Assembly (NCBI RefSeq): GCF_051020985.1
Contig: NC_135002.1
Location: 4,588,001-4,652,000 of the forward strand
Direction of reading: 5' to 3'
Origin: Nomia melanderi
Taxonomy: Eukaryota > Arthropoda > Insecta > Hymenoptera > Halictidae
Length of the DNA stretch: 64,000 nt
Shown here: positions 32,746 through 43,658 of the stretch, in pieces
How positions within the stretch are numbered: the stretch's first letter is position 1
How the letters are laid out: every line of letters begins with the position of its first letter
The notes under the pieces: generated by a model
Database searches by the model: none
Told to the model about the DNA's origin: nothing
The model's input: the letters and a program-made list of their open reading frames with translations, nothing else
Translations under genes and position numbers: made by a program

Positions 32746-33634
32746 CTTTTTAATGAAGAGTAAACACGAACATTTTCCATGTTTTATTTTCCGTTCTACG
32801 TGCCAACGCAGAATATTCTCTGACCACTTGGTTTTATTCTCTTTCCCCTCGTTCTCTTTATATTCCTCGTTCCTCGCTCTTTAACTCGAGCGTTCCCATG
32901 TAATTTCTATTTCTCTTTAATTCCTTCCTCCTGTCACCAAGCCTTTTTCTCGTAATTCCCGGCTTTCCAGCCGTGTTCAAGGAATACCGTGAATTTCTGC
33001 TTTTTGATCCGGAATTTTCTCAGTCATGTAAAGCAACGGATTTTCTCTATGTTCCTCTTACGATTTGCGTTCCTTTGATACAGAACCAGAGAATCCTTGC
33101 ATAAGACTTTTCCTATAATTTTTTAATGTGTAAATGCTAATCGTGCAACTTCGTCTTCACCCAATATTCCTGAATGTCTTCTTTTCCATCCGCCATTCAC
33201 GCGCACGGCGAACTCCGCAGTGTCGCTCCGCAATTTCAACTTCTTCACTCGGCTGTCTCGAATGAAACTGTAATGTTCTAATTTCCTTCTGTGTTGTGCT
33301 CGGTAGTGTCTCTTATAATTTCTGCTCCTCCGCTTTGGATTGTAGGTTATCCTTGTATTTTTCTACGAGAATTTCCTGCTTTCCTTCCCGAGAACGGAAG
33401 CTCTCCTTCTCCTTCTTCCAACTTTTCATCATCTTTTTTTCTCTCGTACACCTTGATTGCCGCGATATTTTAATTAATTCACGAGAAGGGACAGCTTCTC
33501 TTTAATTCCTTCTTTAATCCTCGCAGTAACAGCGATTTTAGACCGTGCGGACTACACTCGAGGTCAAGTGACTCAATAATCAGACATTACTTATACAGAT
33601 ACTTTGAACTTGTTATTCTATCGTGCATTGTTTA
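32746..33634. other. Pyrimidine-rich non-coding DNA
   Basis: 32790-33480 on the plus strand is dominated by C and T (TTTTATTCTCTTTCCCCTCG, CTCCTTCTCCTTCTTCC). Open frames here are low-complexity Leu/Ser/Phe runs. No gene recognised. Confidence 0.5.
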
Positions 33635-33860
33635 TTAACCCTTTGCACTCGAGAGGCGACTCTCACGCACCACCTGATTTCATACAGTAAAACTATACAA
33701 TTTGATATTTAATATTATACCTTATATAAATCATCAATTTAAAAAATATTGAAATAAAATAGCTTTGTTCCTCAATGTACGTAGAATTTCTCTTCGAGTT
33801 AGTTTCACGAAATATTGTATTTATCTCGTCAGAAAATGTTCAAATATTTCTAGTGAACAC
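33635..33860 (+). mobile_element. A-family MITE, right end lost
   Basis: It starts TTAACCCTTTGCACTCGAG with GGCGACTCTCACGCACCAC following, and tracks the 2457 copy through ATTTGATATTTAATATTATA and ATAGCTTTGTTCCTCAATGT to TTTCTAGTGAACA. There it stops before the expected GCCGAGTGCAAAGGG. Confidence 0.8.
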
Positions 33861-33871
33861 CGTTTTAATTC

Positions 33872-34237
33872 GTCTGGTAGAATTAGTCCTAATTATAGCA
33901 ATTAGTCGTCGTTTGAGGACATAGTAGAATTATAAAGTTTGATATTCAATATGATATTAAATTTTGCTATTCGAGTGCAAAGGGTTAACGTGACATTTTT
34001 TATTAACCCTTTGCACTCGAAAGTCCATCGCATATATCCACAACTTTCTATTGAAATATTAACATTACTTTCTACACCTACCATACATATAAATGACACA
34101 CGAATGAAAATTGCTCTATTCAAACATTTCATGTAAAATTACATTATATGAACTTTAATATTGAATACCAAACTTTATAATTCTACTATGTCCTCAAACG
34201 ACGACTAACTGCTATAATTAACACTAATTCCACCAGA
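33872..34237. repeat. Inverted repeat built from A and O elements
   Basis: Arms of about 80 bp (33872-33952 and 34158-34237) are inverted copies: GTCTGGTAGAATTAGT, AGTCGTCGTTTGAGGACATA and GTAGAATTATAAAGTTTG read inversely at the far side. The outer edge of the right arm is the left end of an O element. Inside lies a second, smaller inversion formed by A-family ends: TCGAGTGCAAAGGGTTAA (about 33971-33988) and TTAACCCTTTGCACTCGA (34003-34020), 14 bp apart. Transcribed, this could fold into a long hairpin with a spacer of about 205 nt. Confidence 0.8.
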
Positions 34238-34421
34238 CTAACCAAAACTATTCCTGATTCCTTCATGTTGCGATTAAAAAGACAACTATTGCTTCTCCGA
34301 GAAATAATTAGAGAAACTGAAATATCAATGCGCAAACTAAATTACGAATCGATTAAAGTCTTCGAGTATCCATAGAGAAATTTCAAAAGACAATCAAACT
34401 ATTCAGCAATGTTAGTGTTAA
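34218..34421 (-). mobile_element. O-family TTAA MITE, complete
   Basis: 204 bp from TTAACACTAATTCCACC to AATGTTAGTGTTAA. The interior has CTATTCCTGATTCCTTCATG, TTGCTTCTCCGAGAAATAAT, ATGCGCAAACTAAATTACG and CATAGAGAAATTTCAAAAGA, shared with copies at 24972, 38825 and 55655. The inverted repeat beyond TTAACACTA is weak. Confidence 0.7.
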
Positions 34422-34453
34422 ACCGAATAAACATTGATCAGTTGATTGTAGTG

Positions 34454-34666
34454 TTAACACGTTGCCACGGAAACCTTCAGTTTTTCTCTCGCTTATTTTT
34501 TTCTAGCAAAAATAAAGAGGAACAGTTACTTATTATTTGCTATCGGAATTCTTACGTTACTATTATCTAGTAATTTACTCTATGAAATATTTCCATTGGA
34601 CACTAGTCATCTGACAAATTGTAATTATCGTCAAGCAATTTGACGACGTGGCAGTCAACACGTTAA
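34454..34666 (+). mobile_element. G-family TTAA MITE
   Basis: A 213 bp element starts TTAACACGTTGCCACGG and ends CGTGGCAGTCAACACGTTAA. The inverted repeat is interrupted by a 3 bp offset in the right end. The interior is AT-rich and without coding capacity. A possible relative at 42754-42904 also starts TTAACACG. Confidence 0.7.
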
Positions 34667-35870
34667 GGTTCCGCCGTCTGTTGTCCCCGGTCACGCTCGT
34701 CCTCGAATTTTCGATTTTTCCACCTGAGGTCAAGCGACACCGTGAACGATTCCACTGCGCGGACGGTTCCAGAATAGACAGCGGCAGCCGCGACGGAAAT
34801 ATTGATAGCTCCGCGGCTGCCAAGAATGTCACGGCTAAGCGGCGGACGAGCACACGGACAAAATGCCGGAATGTATCCGCGTTCACCAGATTTTTCCACG
34901 GCTCTCCCTCTGTGCACGGGGAGCGATCCGCGTTTGTCGTGCCGCGGGATCGCTACACATGTCCAATAACCGCTTTTCAACGCGATACGTCCCTCCATTC
35001 CATTTATAAAAAAAAAATTTGCATCGTCCGCGTTCGCGAACGTTTCTGTTGCGAAATATTTCTGCGTGTACACGAACAAACATCGATGCAGCGCCGGTAA
35101 GGGTATAAAAGCGAGGCAACCGCAAGAAACTAACGGAAAATCAAGAAAATTAGTTAAGCTGCTTTCGCGCTGGGTAATAACAGTGGTTATAAAGAACTCG
35201 AGAAACATTTCATTGAAACAGATTCCGCAAACCGTCGTTTAAATATGAGTGAAAAGGCAAAGGACGTGCCACGGTCGGAATTTTAATCTGAAATGCTAAT
35301 GCGCGCAGCTAATGAAACCAACTGAACTTCTACCCCATTTTCGCTGCGAATTAGCTGCCACCGCATTGGGGAATATCATAAAAATACTTTTAAAGGTCTG
35401 TTTCTTGTTCGGACCACCGGGCGAGCGAGCAATTAGTCGATTCCGAGCGTTCGGTAAATCCTCGAGGATTTTTCACGATCTTCTCGATCCCATTTTTCGT
35501 CGGACAGCGTAGGAGGGCGAGTCGCAAATCACCTGTTCCCTCGAAGTTCGATTAATGGATCGCCACTGGCCGACCCGGGTCGGAATCGCAATGTAATTGG
35601 CGAGTTCTAGCCGATCGGTGGAGATCCAAGAACGAGCGGAACTTCGGGTATTTATGCAAATCGACGCCGGGTCGTGTCGCGGTCTATCTTCGGCTGCCAG
35701 CAGGTGGCGGCCCGATAAAGACTATTATGGCCGGTTTTCTTTGGGGCTACGTATCGTTTCACGGTGCATATTAAATCCGGCGGCCGCGATTTATGTCCGT
35801 GCCGGTGGAACGGGTCGGGAAACTAGGGAACGATTGCTGGAGAGAAATGTCTGAACTCTCGAAGAACACT
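34667..35870. other. CpG-rich region with a TATA-like motif, no gene recognised
   Basis: Frames on both strands at 34648-35208 (150 and 181 codons) overlap and have no domain. GGTATAAAAGCG at about 35102 is a good TATA-box match in CpG-rich context. I see no strong initiator 25-30 bp downstream, and no open frame or splice donor that would make it convincing. Short runs of A (34999-35008) and T are also present. Confidence 0.35.
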
Positions 35871-35940
35871 GACCATAATCGTACCACGTGTTTTTAACGA
35901 ATCATACCACGATGTGAGACTCAGTCACTAATGAGAATAA
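35871..35940 (+). mobile_element. C-family left-end fragment
   Basis: CATAATCGTACCACGTG, AACGAATCATACCACGATG and TGAGACTCAGTCACTAATGAG match the left end of C at 21252. The match stops exactly where the octamer array begins. Confidence 0.7.
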
Positions 35941-35941
35941 G

Positions 35942-36482
35942 TCTTCAAATCTTCAAACGTTCAAACTTTCAAACTTTCAAACTTTCAAATCTTCAAATCT
36001 TCAAATCTTCAAATCTTTAAATCTTCAAATCTTCAAATCTTCAAATCTTCAAATCTTCAAATCTACAAACCTTCAAACCTTCAAACCTTCAAACCTTCAA
36101 ACCTTCAAACCTTCAAACTTTCTAACTTTCAAACCTTCAAATCTTCAAATCTTCAAACCTTCAAAGTTTCAAAGCTTCAAAATTTCAAACTTTCAAACCT
36201 TCAAATCTTCAAATCTTCAAATCTTCAAATCTTCAAAGCTTCAAAGCTTCAAAGCTTCAAACCTTCAAAATTTCAAACTTTCAAATCTTCAAATCTTCAA
36301 ATCTTCAAATCTTCAAATTTTCAAATCTTCAAATATTCAAATATTCAAATATTCAAATATTCAAATATTCAAATATTCAAATCTTCAAATCTTCAAAACT
36401 TCAAACTTTCAAATCTGCAAATCTTGAAATCTTGAAATCTTCAAATCTTCAAATCTTCAAACCTTCAAATCTTCTTCAAATA
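35942..36482 (+). repeat. Octamer minisatellite (TTCAAATC)n, 540 bp
   Basis: About 67 tandem units of TTCAAATC with variants TTCAAACC, TTCAAAGC, TTCAAACT and TTCAAATA. Identical variants occur in runs (six TTCAAACC near 36064-36113, six TTCAAATA near 36330-36378), which indicates local unit-by-unit expansion. The unit lacks stops on the plus strand in every frame, but no long open frame with a start arises here. It lies between a C fragment and an I repeat. Confidence 0.95.
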
Positions 36483-36683
36483 TTTTTATATGCGTAGATA
36501 AGTTACTGTTTCACTAGTAATACAATGGCAACTACGAAATGACGAAACACAGAATACCGGAAAACAGAAGAGACACTACTAAGACGCCTGATAATATTCT
36601 AACTGCTAACTAACCCAACCTCTCAGTAATTATAAAAGAAGAACTCGGTAATTTTGACTCACCTGGTAATTTAGGCGTTAGTA
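36481..36683 (+). repeat. I-family repeat, second copy
   Basis: It matches 16935-17130: GATAAGTTACTGTTTCACTA, CACAGAATACCGG, AAGAGACACTACTAAGACG, GATAATATTCTAACTGCTAA, CTCACCTGGTAATT and GGCGTTAGTAC. Small indels distinguish the copies. In both places a piece of a C element lies on its left. Confidence 0.8.
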
Positions 36684-37611
36684 CCTTCTCCAATAATAAA
36701 CATATTATATTCAGTAACAATTCTATGTTACTGTATCTATATAATATTCAATCTTTCATACAATCTTATCAATAATTCTACTCTTTTATACATTCCCTCA
36801 CATCGTCGTACCCAGCGCCTCGAATTCCCCAAGCCCAGCCTCTCGGGTTTCAAAATATTTACACCCCGTTACTTACACCTCGATTTCATACCTCGTCTAC
36901 TGCACCCCAAGGCACGTTTAGCAGATTCGCTTCCTCGACTCTAGCTCCTTACGTCGGCAATTTCTATTTGCCGCCGCTAAAAACAGCCATCGTGTAATTT
37001 GGAGAAGAAACGGAGAAGCGAAACTTCCGTGGAACGTTCGCGCGGCGGAGGCAAAGGCCGCGGGAAGTAACGGAGATTGCAATTTGCAAGTAAAAGTCTC
37101 TAATCGGGAAGGACAAGGGGAGGCGCGGAACGAAAATTGAAAAACCTGGGGTCTCGCGGCATCGGCCGGGGTTTCTTGTCCACCTTTTTAACCACCGCTG
37201 TCGGGCTTATCCGGCTTTCGTTCGCGGCGTTGCTGACAGGGGGGCGAGGGAAACAAAGCGGGGAGGAATGGGGAACTCGAAACCGGCGCTCTCGCCGGTC
37301 GGGACGGCGTCGTAATGAAATTTCCAGCGAATCCGGCACGAAGGGACACGGAACTTCGCCGGCCGCGTTTCGAAAACGGCGCACGTTCGTTCAAACAGCC
37401 ACGGTCCATTCGGAATTTGACTTCCGCGGCGGTTCCGTGGATTTTTCCGGAAGTCGCCGGCAGCCTCCAGCGAGACCCGGATCGTCGTCGCTGTAAACAA
37501 TGGAACTTTCCCGAGAAAGTTCTGGATTGCGAAAGGAAAACGGCGCGCCGCGCGGTGCGGCCGAACGGCCGTTTTCTGGGTGAAACTGAATAATTTGAGG
37601 AATAAGTGATT
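36684..37611. other. AT-rich DNA then CpG-rich island
   Basis: 36950-37590 is CpG-rich. Five open frames of 84-157 codons overlap on both strands there, which indicates composition rather than coding. No domain recognised. Confidence 0.4.
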
Positions 37612-38077
37612 TTAACCCTTTGCGGACGAGGATTCTTCGGAACATAGAAAACCTTCAACATATGAAGCTAAATTATGTATCAGTCTTAAAGAAATTCTAG
37701 TTCCCCAAATCCTATTCCTAAATAAACAAGATCATCTAATTGCTTTATTACCTTTTATCTTATATCTGAATCTTGATTCACTAACACCAATCCTAACAAC
37801 AAAATGTACACCAGAACCTGAGAAACCTTATTTTAAAACATTTTAATTTTCCTCGTTAACCCTAATCATAGTGTGATGCGACTCTCAGTCACTTATGAGA
37901 ATAAAAGGAACGATTAACCCTTTGCGGACGAGGATTCTTCGAGACATAGAAAACCTTCAACATATGAAGCTAAATTATATATCAATTGCTTAATTAACAA
38001 CTTCATTTGTTCGCGAGTCTTCCAAATCTGAACATTTCATCTCACCGAAATGCCGACATCCGTCCGTAAGGGGTTAA
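37612..38077 (+). mobile_element. Truncated B, shared flank, C fragment and nested B
   Basis: 37612-37683 is a truncated B left end (TTAACCCTTTGCGGACGAGG). 37689-37855 is the flank also found before C at 19434 and 54359. 37856-37917 is the C left end (TTAACCCTAATCATAGTGTG). A B element (37914-38077, 164 bp) starts TTAACCCTTTGCGGACGAGG and ends CGTCCGTAAGGGGTTAA. It occupies the same TTAA in C as the diverged B at 19659. The rest of C is missing. Confidence 0.75.
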
Positions 38078-38484
38078 AAAATATAAGCGATAGAGAAAAA
38101 GGACGTTGCAGTTGGAAATTGAAGGAGAATTCGATAAGGTTAGCGAAATGGGAAACTTTCATGTTTCGTTGGTTGTTGCCATGGATTCTCGGGAACCGTT
38201 TGATCGGCGGATTTATGTGGAATATCCCGGGGAGACTCGTGACGATGAATACGATCGCGCTTATTAATATCTGATCGCTGAAATCCGCTTAATCGTTACC
38301 GGTTACGGTAAACAACGCCCCGAACGCATCCGCATGCATGATTAATGCAACGCCGAGTGATAAGACAGAATAATGCATGAGCCTCTTTACCTTTTCAAGT
38401 ATTACCCGGCATGGTTGCTTCTGAAAGTTCGAACTCTTCGTTGTTGGCTAACATGAACCTCTCAATCTAACACGCAGCATCGTT
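38078..38484. other. Unique sequence with TAAT motifs
   Basis: A 74-codon frame (38050-38274) starts in the B element and has no domain. 38255-38375 contains GCTTATTAATATC, GCTTAATCGTTACCGG and GCATGATTAATGCAACG, a cluster of homeodomain-type motifs in otherwise CpG-containing DNA. Function unknown. Confidence 0.3.
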
Positions 38485-38677
38485 TTAACACTAGGTTTAC
38501 GGGAATTTATTGTACAATTTATCCTATTGTTCCTGGGCAAGTTGATATTCGTTCATTTAGATTTTGGAAATTGTAGATGTAATTGCATCAACGAAAACCG
38601 ATTGAAACATTTACCAAATAATGTTTATAAAATTTTAATCTGCGTCAGTTTGACGCGTTCCGTAAATCTAGTGTTAA
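38485..38677 (-). mobile_element. M-family TTAA MITE, complete
   Basis: 193 bp from TTAACACTAGGTTTACGG to CCGTAAATCTAGTGTTAA, in reverse relative to 14753-14938. The palindrome GCGTCAGTTTGACGC lies just inside the right end here, as it does inside the left end of the other copy. A 92-codon frame across it is not a gene. Confidence 0.85.
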
Positions 38678-38824
38678 TCTCGATGATTTTTTACAGAAAA
38701 ATTGTTCGTTACTCTTTATATCCATGTTGCTGGACTACAACTATGTACTTAGAGAAAAAATTTCGCAATAATGCAGTAACGTTTGAAAACACTCGACAAC
38801 AATAGACTTGACGTAAAAAATTAA

Positions 38825-39034
38825 TTAACACTAAAACTACCAAGTAGTTAAATTGACTTTTAGAAATTCCTTTATAGAAACTCCAAGAGCTATCGAGAGT
38901 TCAGTCGATTAACAATTCAGTTTTCGTATTAAATCACTTTCTTGATTAATCTCTCAGAAGCATCTGTTATCTGGTTAATAATCGCAAAGAAGATATCAGG
39001 AACATTTTGACTCGCCTGATAGTTCTAGTCTTAA
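38825..39034 (+). mobile_element. O-family TTAA MITE, complete
   Basis: 210 bp from TTAACACTAAAACTACCAAG to TGATAGTTCTAGTCTTAA. The interior has GACTTTTAGAAATTCCTTTA, AACAATTCAGTTTTCGTATT, TTAATCTCTCAGAAGCATCT and ATATCAGGAACATTTTGACT. The terminal match is about 14 bp with mismatches. Confidence 0.75.
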
Positions 39035-39860
39035 ATCATATTCTAGAGAAATTTACGTTCGCGTACTATTAAATTATTCGTCATAATTGCTAGGAAAATA
39101 TAATTACTTTCTCGCCTTAGTAAATGCATGTCTTGCAGATTGGAACGAAGAATCTCCAGTTAATTAAACGACGTAACACTATTAATTTACAACGAACCAA
39201 TTCATTAAGCGTCGATATCGTTGTATTTTTAAATTCAATTAACCGAAGGAAGGCGATTATTCCGCAGTAATTTTAGTTTCGATAGCGTTTTTATCAGCGC
39301 AGGAACTTTCCATGTTTTTCTTCGGTAGGAGAAGGGTTGGGCGGTGTGAAGTCCTCCCCGGTTATTTCTCCTCGCGAGGAAGACGACAAAGTTTCCTGTC
39401 CGCGATATTAAACCGGATCAGGTATCCGGACTTTGTCAGGCTCGACTTTTCCTCGCATCGCGATAGCGAAACATGTAAATCTCCGGCAAGTTCCTTGTCG
39501 GGCCGCTGCGCGTCCGTCGTGATTGGAAAAGCCAACCAAGCGTGTCGTTTCGTATAATGAAGTGCCATATCACTGACGGGAAACGAACGACACAAACAGA
39601 TCGATGTATCAAGCCGCGGCGCGCTGAACTTTCGCGTGTAACGCCGGTCGCTGGCACACTGTCTAGTCGCCGCGGAATTTATTCCGTGATGCACTGCAAA
39701 CGACGCTGGGGCCGGTGAACATTCTCTTTTTTTCGAAGGAAATTCCGCCGTGTCGGTTGGAACGATTTTTAAGTAACAAAATACGTTGTTGCTTTTTTAT
39801 AAACAGATTTGTTTGGAAATGGTCATGTTAATATTAAAGTCGTTTTATTAGGTTTTGTTA
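39035..39860. other. AT-rich DNA and a GC-moderate patch
   Basis: 39310-39710 is GC-richer, with opposing open frames of 81 and 110 codons that carry no domain. Nothing else recognised. Confidence 0.4.
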
Positions 39861-40020
39861 TTAATGCTAAAACTAGTTAAATTGACTTTTTGAAATTCTT
39901 CTGTAGAAATTTTAAGGGTGCTTCTATTGAGAATTTCATTGATTTATAATTGAGTTTGTGTATTGGTAAGTTTATTTTTTGAGTAGTTTCGCAGAGAAAT
40001 GTCTGTTGTTTTTTTAATCA
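39861..40020 (+). mobile_element. O-family fragment
   Basis: TTAATGCTAAAACTAGTTAA, ATTGACTTTTTGAAATTCTT, GTGTATTGGTAAGTTTATTT and TTTCGCAGAGAAATGTCTGT follow the O family. The right end is missing. Confidence 0.6.
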
Positions 40021-40566
40021 GTAATAATATTGAAATATATTGGTGTAAGTGATTTAGTGGAGTGGAAGTAAAAAATTTGTAGGATTATTGAGATGCTTTG
40101 AAGCTTAGTTAAGTGAAGGAGTTATAAATATAAACAAAAGATAAGGGTTTTATTCTGAATGTGAAAGTGGAATTACAGAGGAATTGTTTCAATAGGATAA
40201 CATCCATTTATTGAGTGCGATGCAGTGCAGTTTAGATTGCTCATTGTGTCTGCTCATAACGTGGAGATTCTACTTCAGTCAATATTGACGAACACACACG
40301 CTGTTATTTACTGAACTCAAAAATATCTTCAAACAAACTAGTCCTCGCATGGTAAAGGAGATGCAAATAATACCGTACTGTTGTAAACATTTACATCTAG
40401 TAGTAGCACCGCGTAATGGTCAGACATAACATTATATTCTGATCATATTATTGCAAATGAACCTCATGTTCTGTGGTATTGGGTTGATGGATTGAGAAAT
40501 TCTTTTCTCTGCGTTCTTCTCGATTTATATATCGCTTACAAATTGAACAATTTTTACATTATCGAA
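40021..40566. other. AT-rich non-coding DNA
   Basis: Nothing recognised. Confidence 0.4.
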
Positions 40567-40967
40567 TCTTGGAACTTTGAAACCTTCGGAACTTCAAATC
40601 TTCAAATTTTCCAACTTTTAAACTTTCAAACTTTCAAACTTTCAAAACTTCGAACCTTCAAATCTTCAAATCTTCAAATCTTCAAATCTTCAAATCTTCA
40701 AACTTTCAAACCTTCAAATCTTCAAATCTTCAAATCTCCAAACCTTCAAATCTTCAAATTTTCAAATCTTCAAACTTTCAAACCTTCAAATCTTCAAATC
40801 TTCAAATCTCCAAACCTTCAAATCTTCAAATTCTCAAATCTTCAAACTTTCAAATCTTTAAACCTTCAAATCATCAAATCTTCAAATCTTCAAATCTTCA
40901 AATCTTCAAATCTTCAAACCTCCAAACCTCCAAACCTCCAAACCTCCAAACCTCCAAACCTTCAAAG
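40567..40967 (+). repeat. Octamer minisatellite (TTCAAATC)n, second array
   Basis: About 48 units of TTCAAATC and variants on the same strand as the array at 35942, ending in a homogeneous run of CTCCAAAC (about 40917-40960). A higher-order block recurs around 40700-40840 (CTTTCAAACC, three or four TTCAAATC, then TCTCCAAACC). The 181-codon open frame here encodes repeats of SNLQIFKS because an 8 bp unit without stops reads as an octapeptide in any frame. It is not a protein gene. Confidence 0.95.
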
Positions 40968-42753
40968 TACATCCAAGATGCCATCCTCAAGACGCCACCA
41001 GCCACTCAGATTCCCACGTACCGACAAATCGCAGTAACGCTCTAGTTTCAGGAATGTCGGGGCAAGTGGGCCAAATAGGTTCGGCTAATCGAAAAGCTCG
41101 TGACCCCGGGCTGACGCATCGTAATGAAGCGTCGGTATCGATGACAAAAGGGCCCGCGGAAAGCGAGGCCAAGGGATCTCCCTATAGCAGCGGCCGTGCG
41201 CCGCGTATTCGAGCACGGTCGAGCACGTGATTAATTGCTCGATTCTCTCGAAACGCTGACTAAACGGCTCAGCCGCGGCGCGTCAGCCGATGACGCCCTG
41301 GGCCACGATATCAATAACGAGCGGCATGAAAAGGAGGTCGACTTCCGGCCTTTCAGTGGCCTGTCAACCGTCAACCGAACGGAGTCAGCGATTCCTTCCG
41401 AGAAAACGAAAGCCGACACCTCTCCGGCTTTCCTCCGGCGGAAAAGATGATTCCGGCCATCGAAGCGGACGACGAAGGGTGAAATTGTATAGCCCAGTAT
41501 CTGGTTTAATCCGTGGAATCGTGGCCACTGAAAAGGGGCGGCAAGGGGTTGATTGGTTGAAGAGACTGATAGCGGGATGTTTTGCGCGAGCATCGCTGGT
41601 TTAAGTGGATGAGGGTGATTTAATCTATTAATCGAGGGGTTTGTTGTGGGTTTTGGTCCTTCGGCTGAGTGATTAAGGGGTGATTAGAGGTATCGATTGT
41701 TGTTTGATATCAGCGGAAGGGAATGTGTGAAGAGTACTTTCAGTATCATTCATTAGCCCCCAAAATTCGTAACATTATCCTTTCGACTAAGATATTTCCT
41801 ATATATCTTTTAATAATCTAATGAAAAATCTGATACATTTAGTTAAAACAGAATTTCAAAACATGCAAACGCAGTATAAATCAAATGAAGTACATATACA
41901 AAAGAGAATAATCATCTATCTCCTTTTTAGAACACCCGATCACGCGAAGCATCAATTCATTTCGTGCATCCTCCATTGCCGAGCTCAACGAACAATCTTT
42001 AACGAGCATCATCCCCCATGCTACTGCAACATTCTCAAACACAACGGCGAGCATTCCGGCCGCAATTGCCTCGTAAATCAATGCGACGCGCGCGGAATCC
42101 CCGCGAAAGTCGCGTTAATTCGAACGACGACACGTCTGCCGGTGTTCCCCGTCGAATGCGTCGCGCGACGTTCGCCGGGCGCGCGCACACGCCCCGAGGA
42201 ACGCGGAGAAAAAGGAATCGTCCGCGCGAGTGGTCGTAGAAGCGGCATTCAGAGGAGCCGCTTATGCCGCGCGAGCGACGCGCAAGAATCGACTGCGTTC
42301 AGGCGAGGAGGGAGCCTCGAAACGAGCGGGGCGCGCGGCGCGCGGGGGCGGAGGAGGCGACGGATGTCGAGTGGAACACACGCTTTCATGCGGAAAGTCT
42401 CGTCGTTCTGTTTTTGTCCTCCCCGTGTCGGCCGGAGAATGCGACGCGGCTGGAAAAAGGCGAGCGACCCTTGCGCGGAGAATTTTCGGCTGACCCGAAA
42501 CTCTCCATTGGGAAGCGGAACTTCGTCACGACTGTGGACTACCGTCCCAATTATTCGATGATTAGTCTTTCTGGGATGCGTAACATGAATTTGAGATCTT
42601 TGTTCTCGGGGTTCGTGAGATTATGGAACCGTTTTTGGGGTGAATGGAGGTTTGGAATTAATTTGGTAGATTCTGGAGATGAAACCGAATGTAAGTAGTT
42701 TGTGATGGTTTTCGTGTTTAGGGTTGTATATGGAGTTTCTCTTTGTTTTGAGG
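40968..42753. other. CpG-rich islands, no gene recognised
   Basis: 41000-41580 and 42050-42540 are CpG-rich. The 246-codon frame at 41821-42561 is the longest in the window. It runs from AT-rich into CpG-rich DNA with an abrupt change of amino-acid composition, and other frames overlap it in several phases. I find no domain and do not call it. Confidence 0.4.
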
Positions 42754-42904
42754 TTAACACGCTAAGCGCTATGAAAACCTTAAGCGTTTTCTTATAGAGT
42801 TTGTCTTTTGTAGCTAAGAAAAGTAGGAATTATTATGAATTTGGCGTTGCAACGTTTGCGTTACACTATTAACTTAGCCTTATTGAACATTTTTAACGTG
42901 TTAG
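42754..42904 (+). mobile_element. G-like TTAA MITE, diverged
   Basis: About 151 bp from TTAACACGCTAAGCGC to TTTTTAACGTGTTAG. The outer inverted repeat is TTAACACG with its mate CGTGTTAG. The inner part is poorly matched. It may be related to the G element at 34454. Confidence 0.4.
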
Positions 42905-43658
42905 TTGGGTTATTGAAAGTTTTGTTTGGTTAGGGTGTGTCTTGTTGCTTATTTAGAGGAGTATATACAATGGGAGTGAAGTGTATATGAATGTTTCAGT
43001 AAATGTGGCTTCCCAATGTCAGAACGAAATTGAATTCCGCGATATCCGCCGTCGAACCTTCCGTTTCCGTGTTTCGGACAGAATGTCTGCCCTGTTGCCA
43101 GCACGAAGTTGCAGTGGCCGAATTTCCTGTAGAACTCACCGCGACGATGTAGACTCCCTCCCTTTTTAGGGGCCTTTGTCTACGACAGTATTTATTTCTG
43201 CCCCCCGACCGGTCCGACGACAATGGAATCGGTTGCCAAACTGAAAAACCCCTTTTATCCCGCCGACAATCGCCCCGGGCGCTCATTCCGCAACTTGGCA
43301 CCGATTTCTGTCGCTGAAATCCGCCGGAGAAGGTGTGCAACGAAAGCGCGGCTCCGCCGGGGAGAAAAAAAATTAACGGAGTTACGGTCGGGCTGCTTTC
43401 GAAAGTTTTCCCGGTGCATTTGAACCCTAGCCCATTCGTCTTCCCACGCCGACTGGCCTCCGAGTCGGAACCGTGGCCGCTGTGTCTGAAAATCGTCGGT
43501 GAAAATGGGTCGTGAAACGAACCGACGCGATAAGCTGCTCCGCGATTCTTGCCTCGATTAGCTTCGCGTCGTTTTTCAGTGGATATCGGGACGTTACGTT
43601 TTCTAATTGTGAAACGCGAATTATTCTGTTAATGCGAACGTTGAGTGTGAAACCTGAT
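42905..43658. other. CpG-rich island, no gene recognised
   Basis: 43040-43620 is CpG-rich. Frames on both strands reach 114 codons without a family signature. Confidence 0.4.

Noticed and set aside
35102..35113. TATA-box match GGTATAAAAGCG
   Set aside because: No clear initiator at the right distance and no gene downstream; kept only as a note.
34648..35208. Opposing frames of 150 and 181 codons
   Set aside because: Composition-driven; no conserved motif, and the minus frame starts in unrelated flank.
35942..36482. CRISPR-like regular repetition
   Set aside because: Contiguous octamers with no spacers in an evidently eukaryotic sequence; a minisatellite.
40492..41037. 181-codon open frame with SNLQIFKS repeats
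   Set aside because: It is the translation of an 8 bp minisatellite whose unit has no stop in any plus-strand frame.
41821..42561. Longest open frame (246 codons, plus strand)
   Set aside because: It crosses from AT-rich into CpG-rich DNA with an abrupt change in amino-acid make-up, overlaps other frames in several phases and shows no domain.
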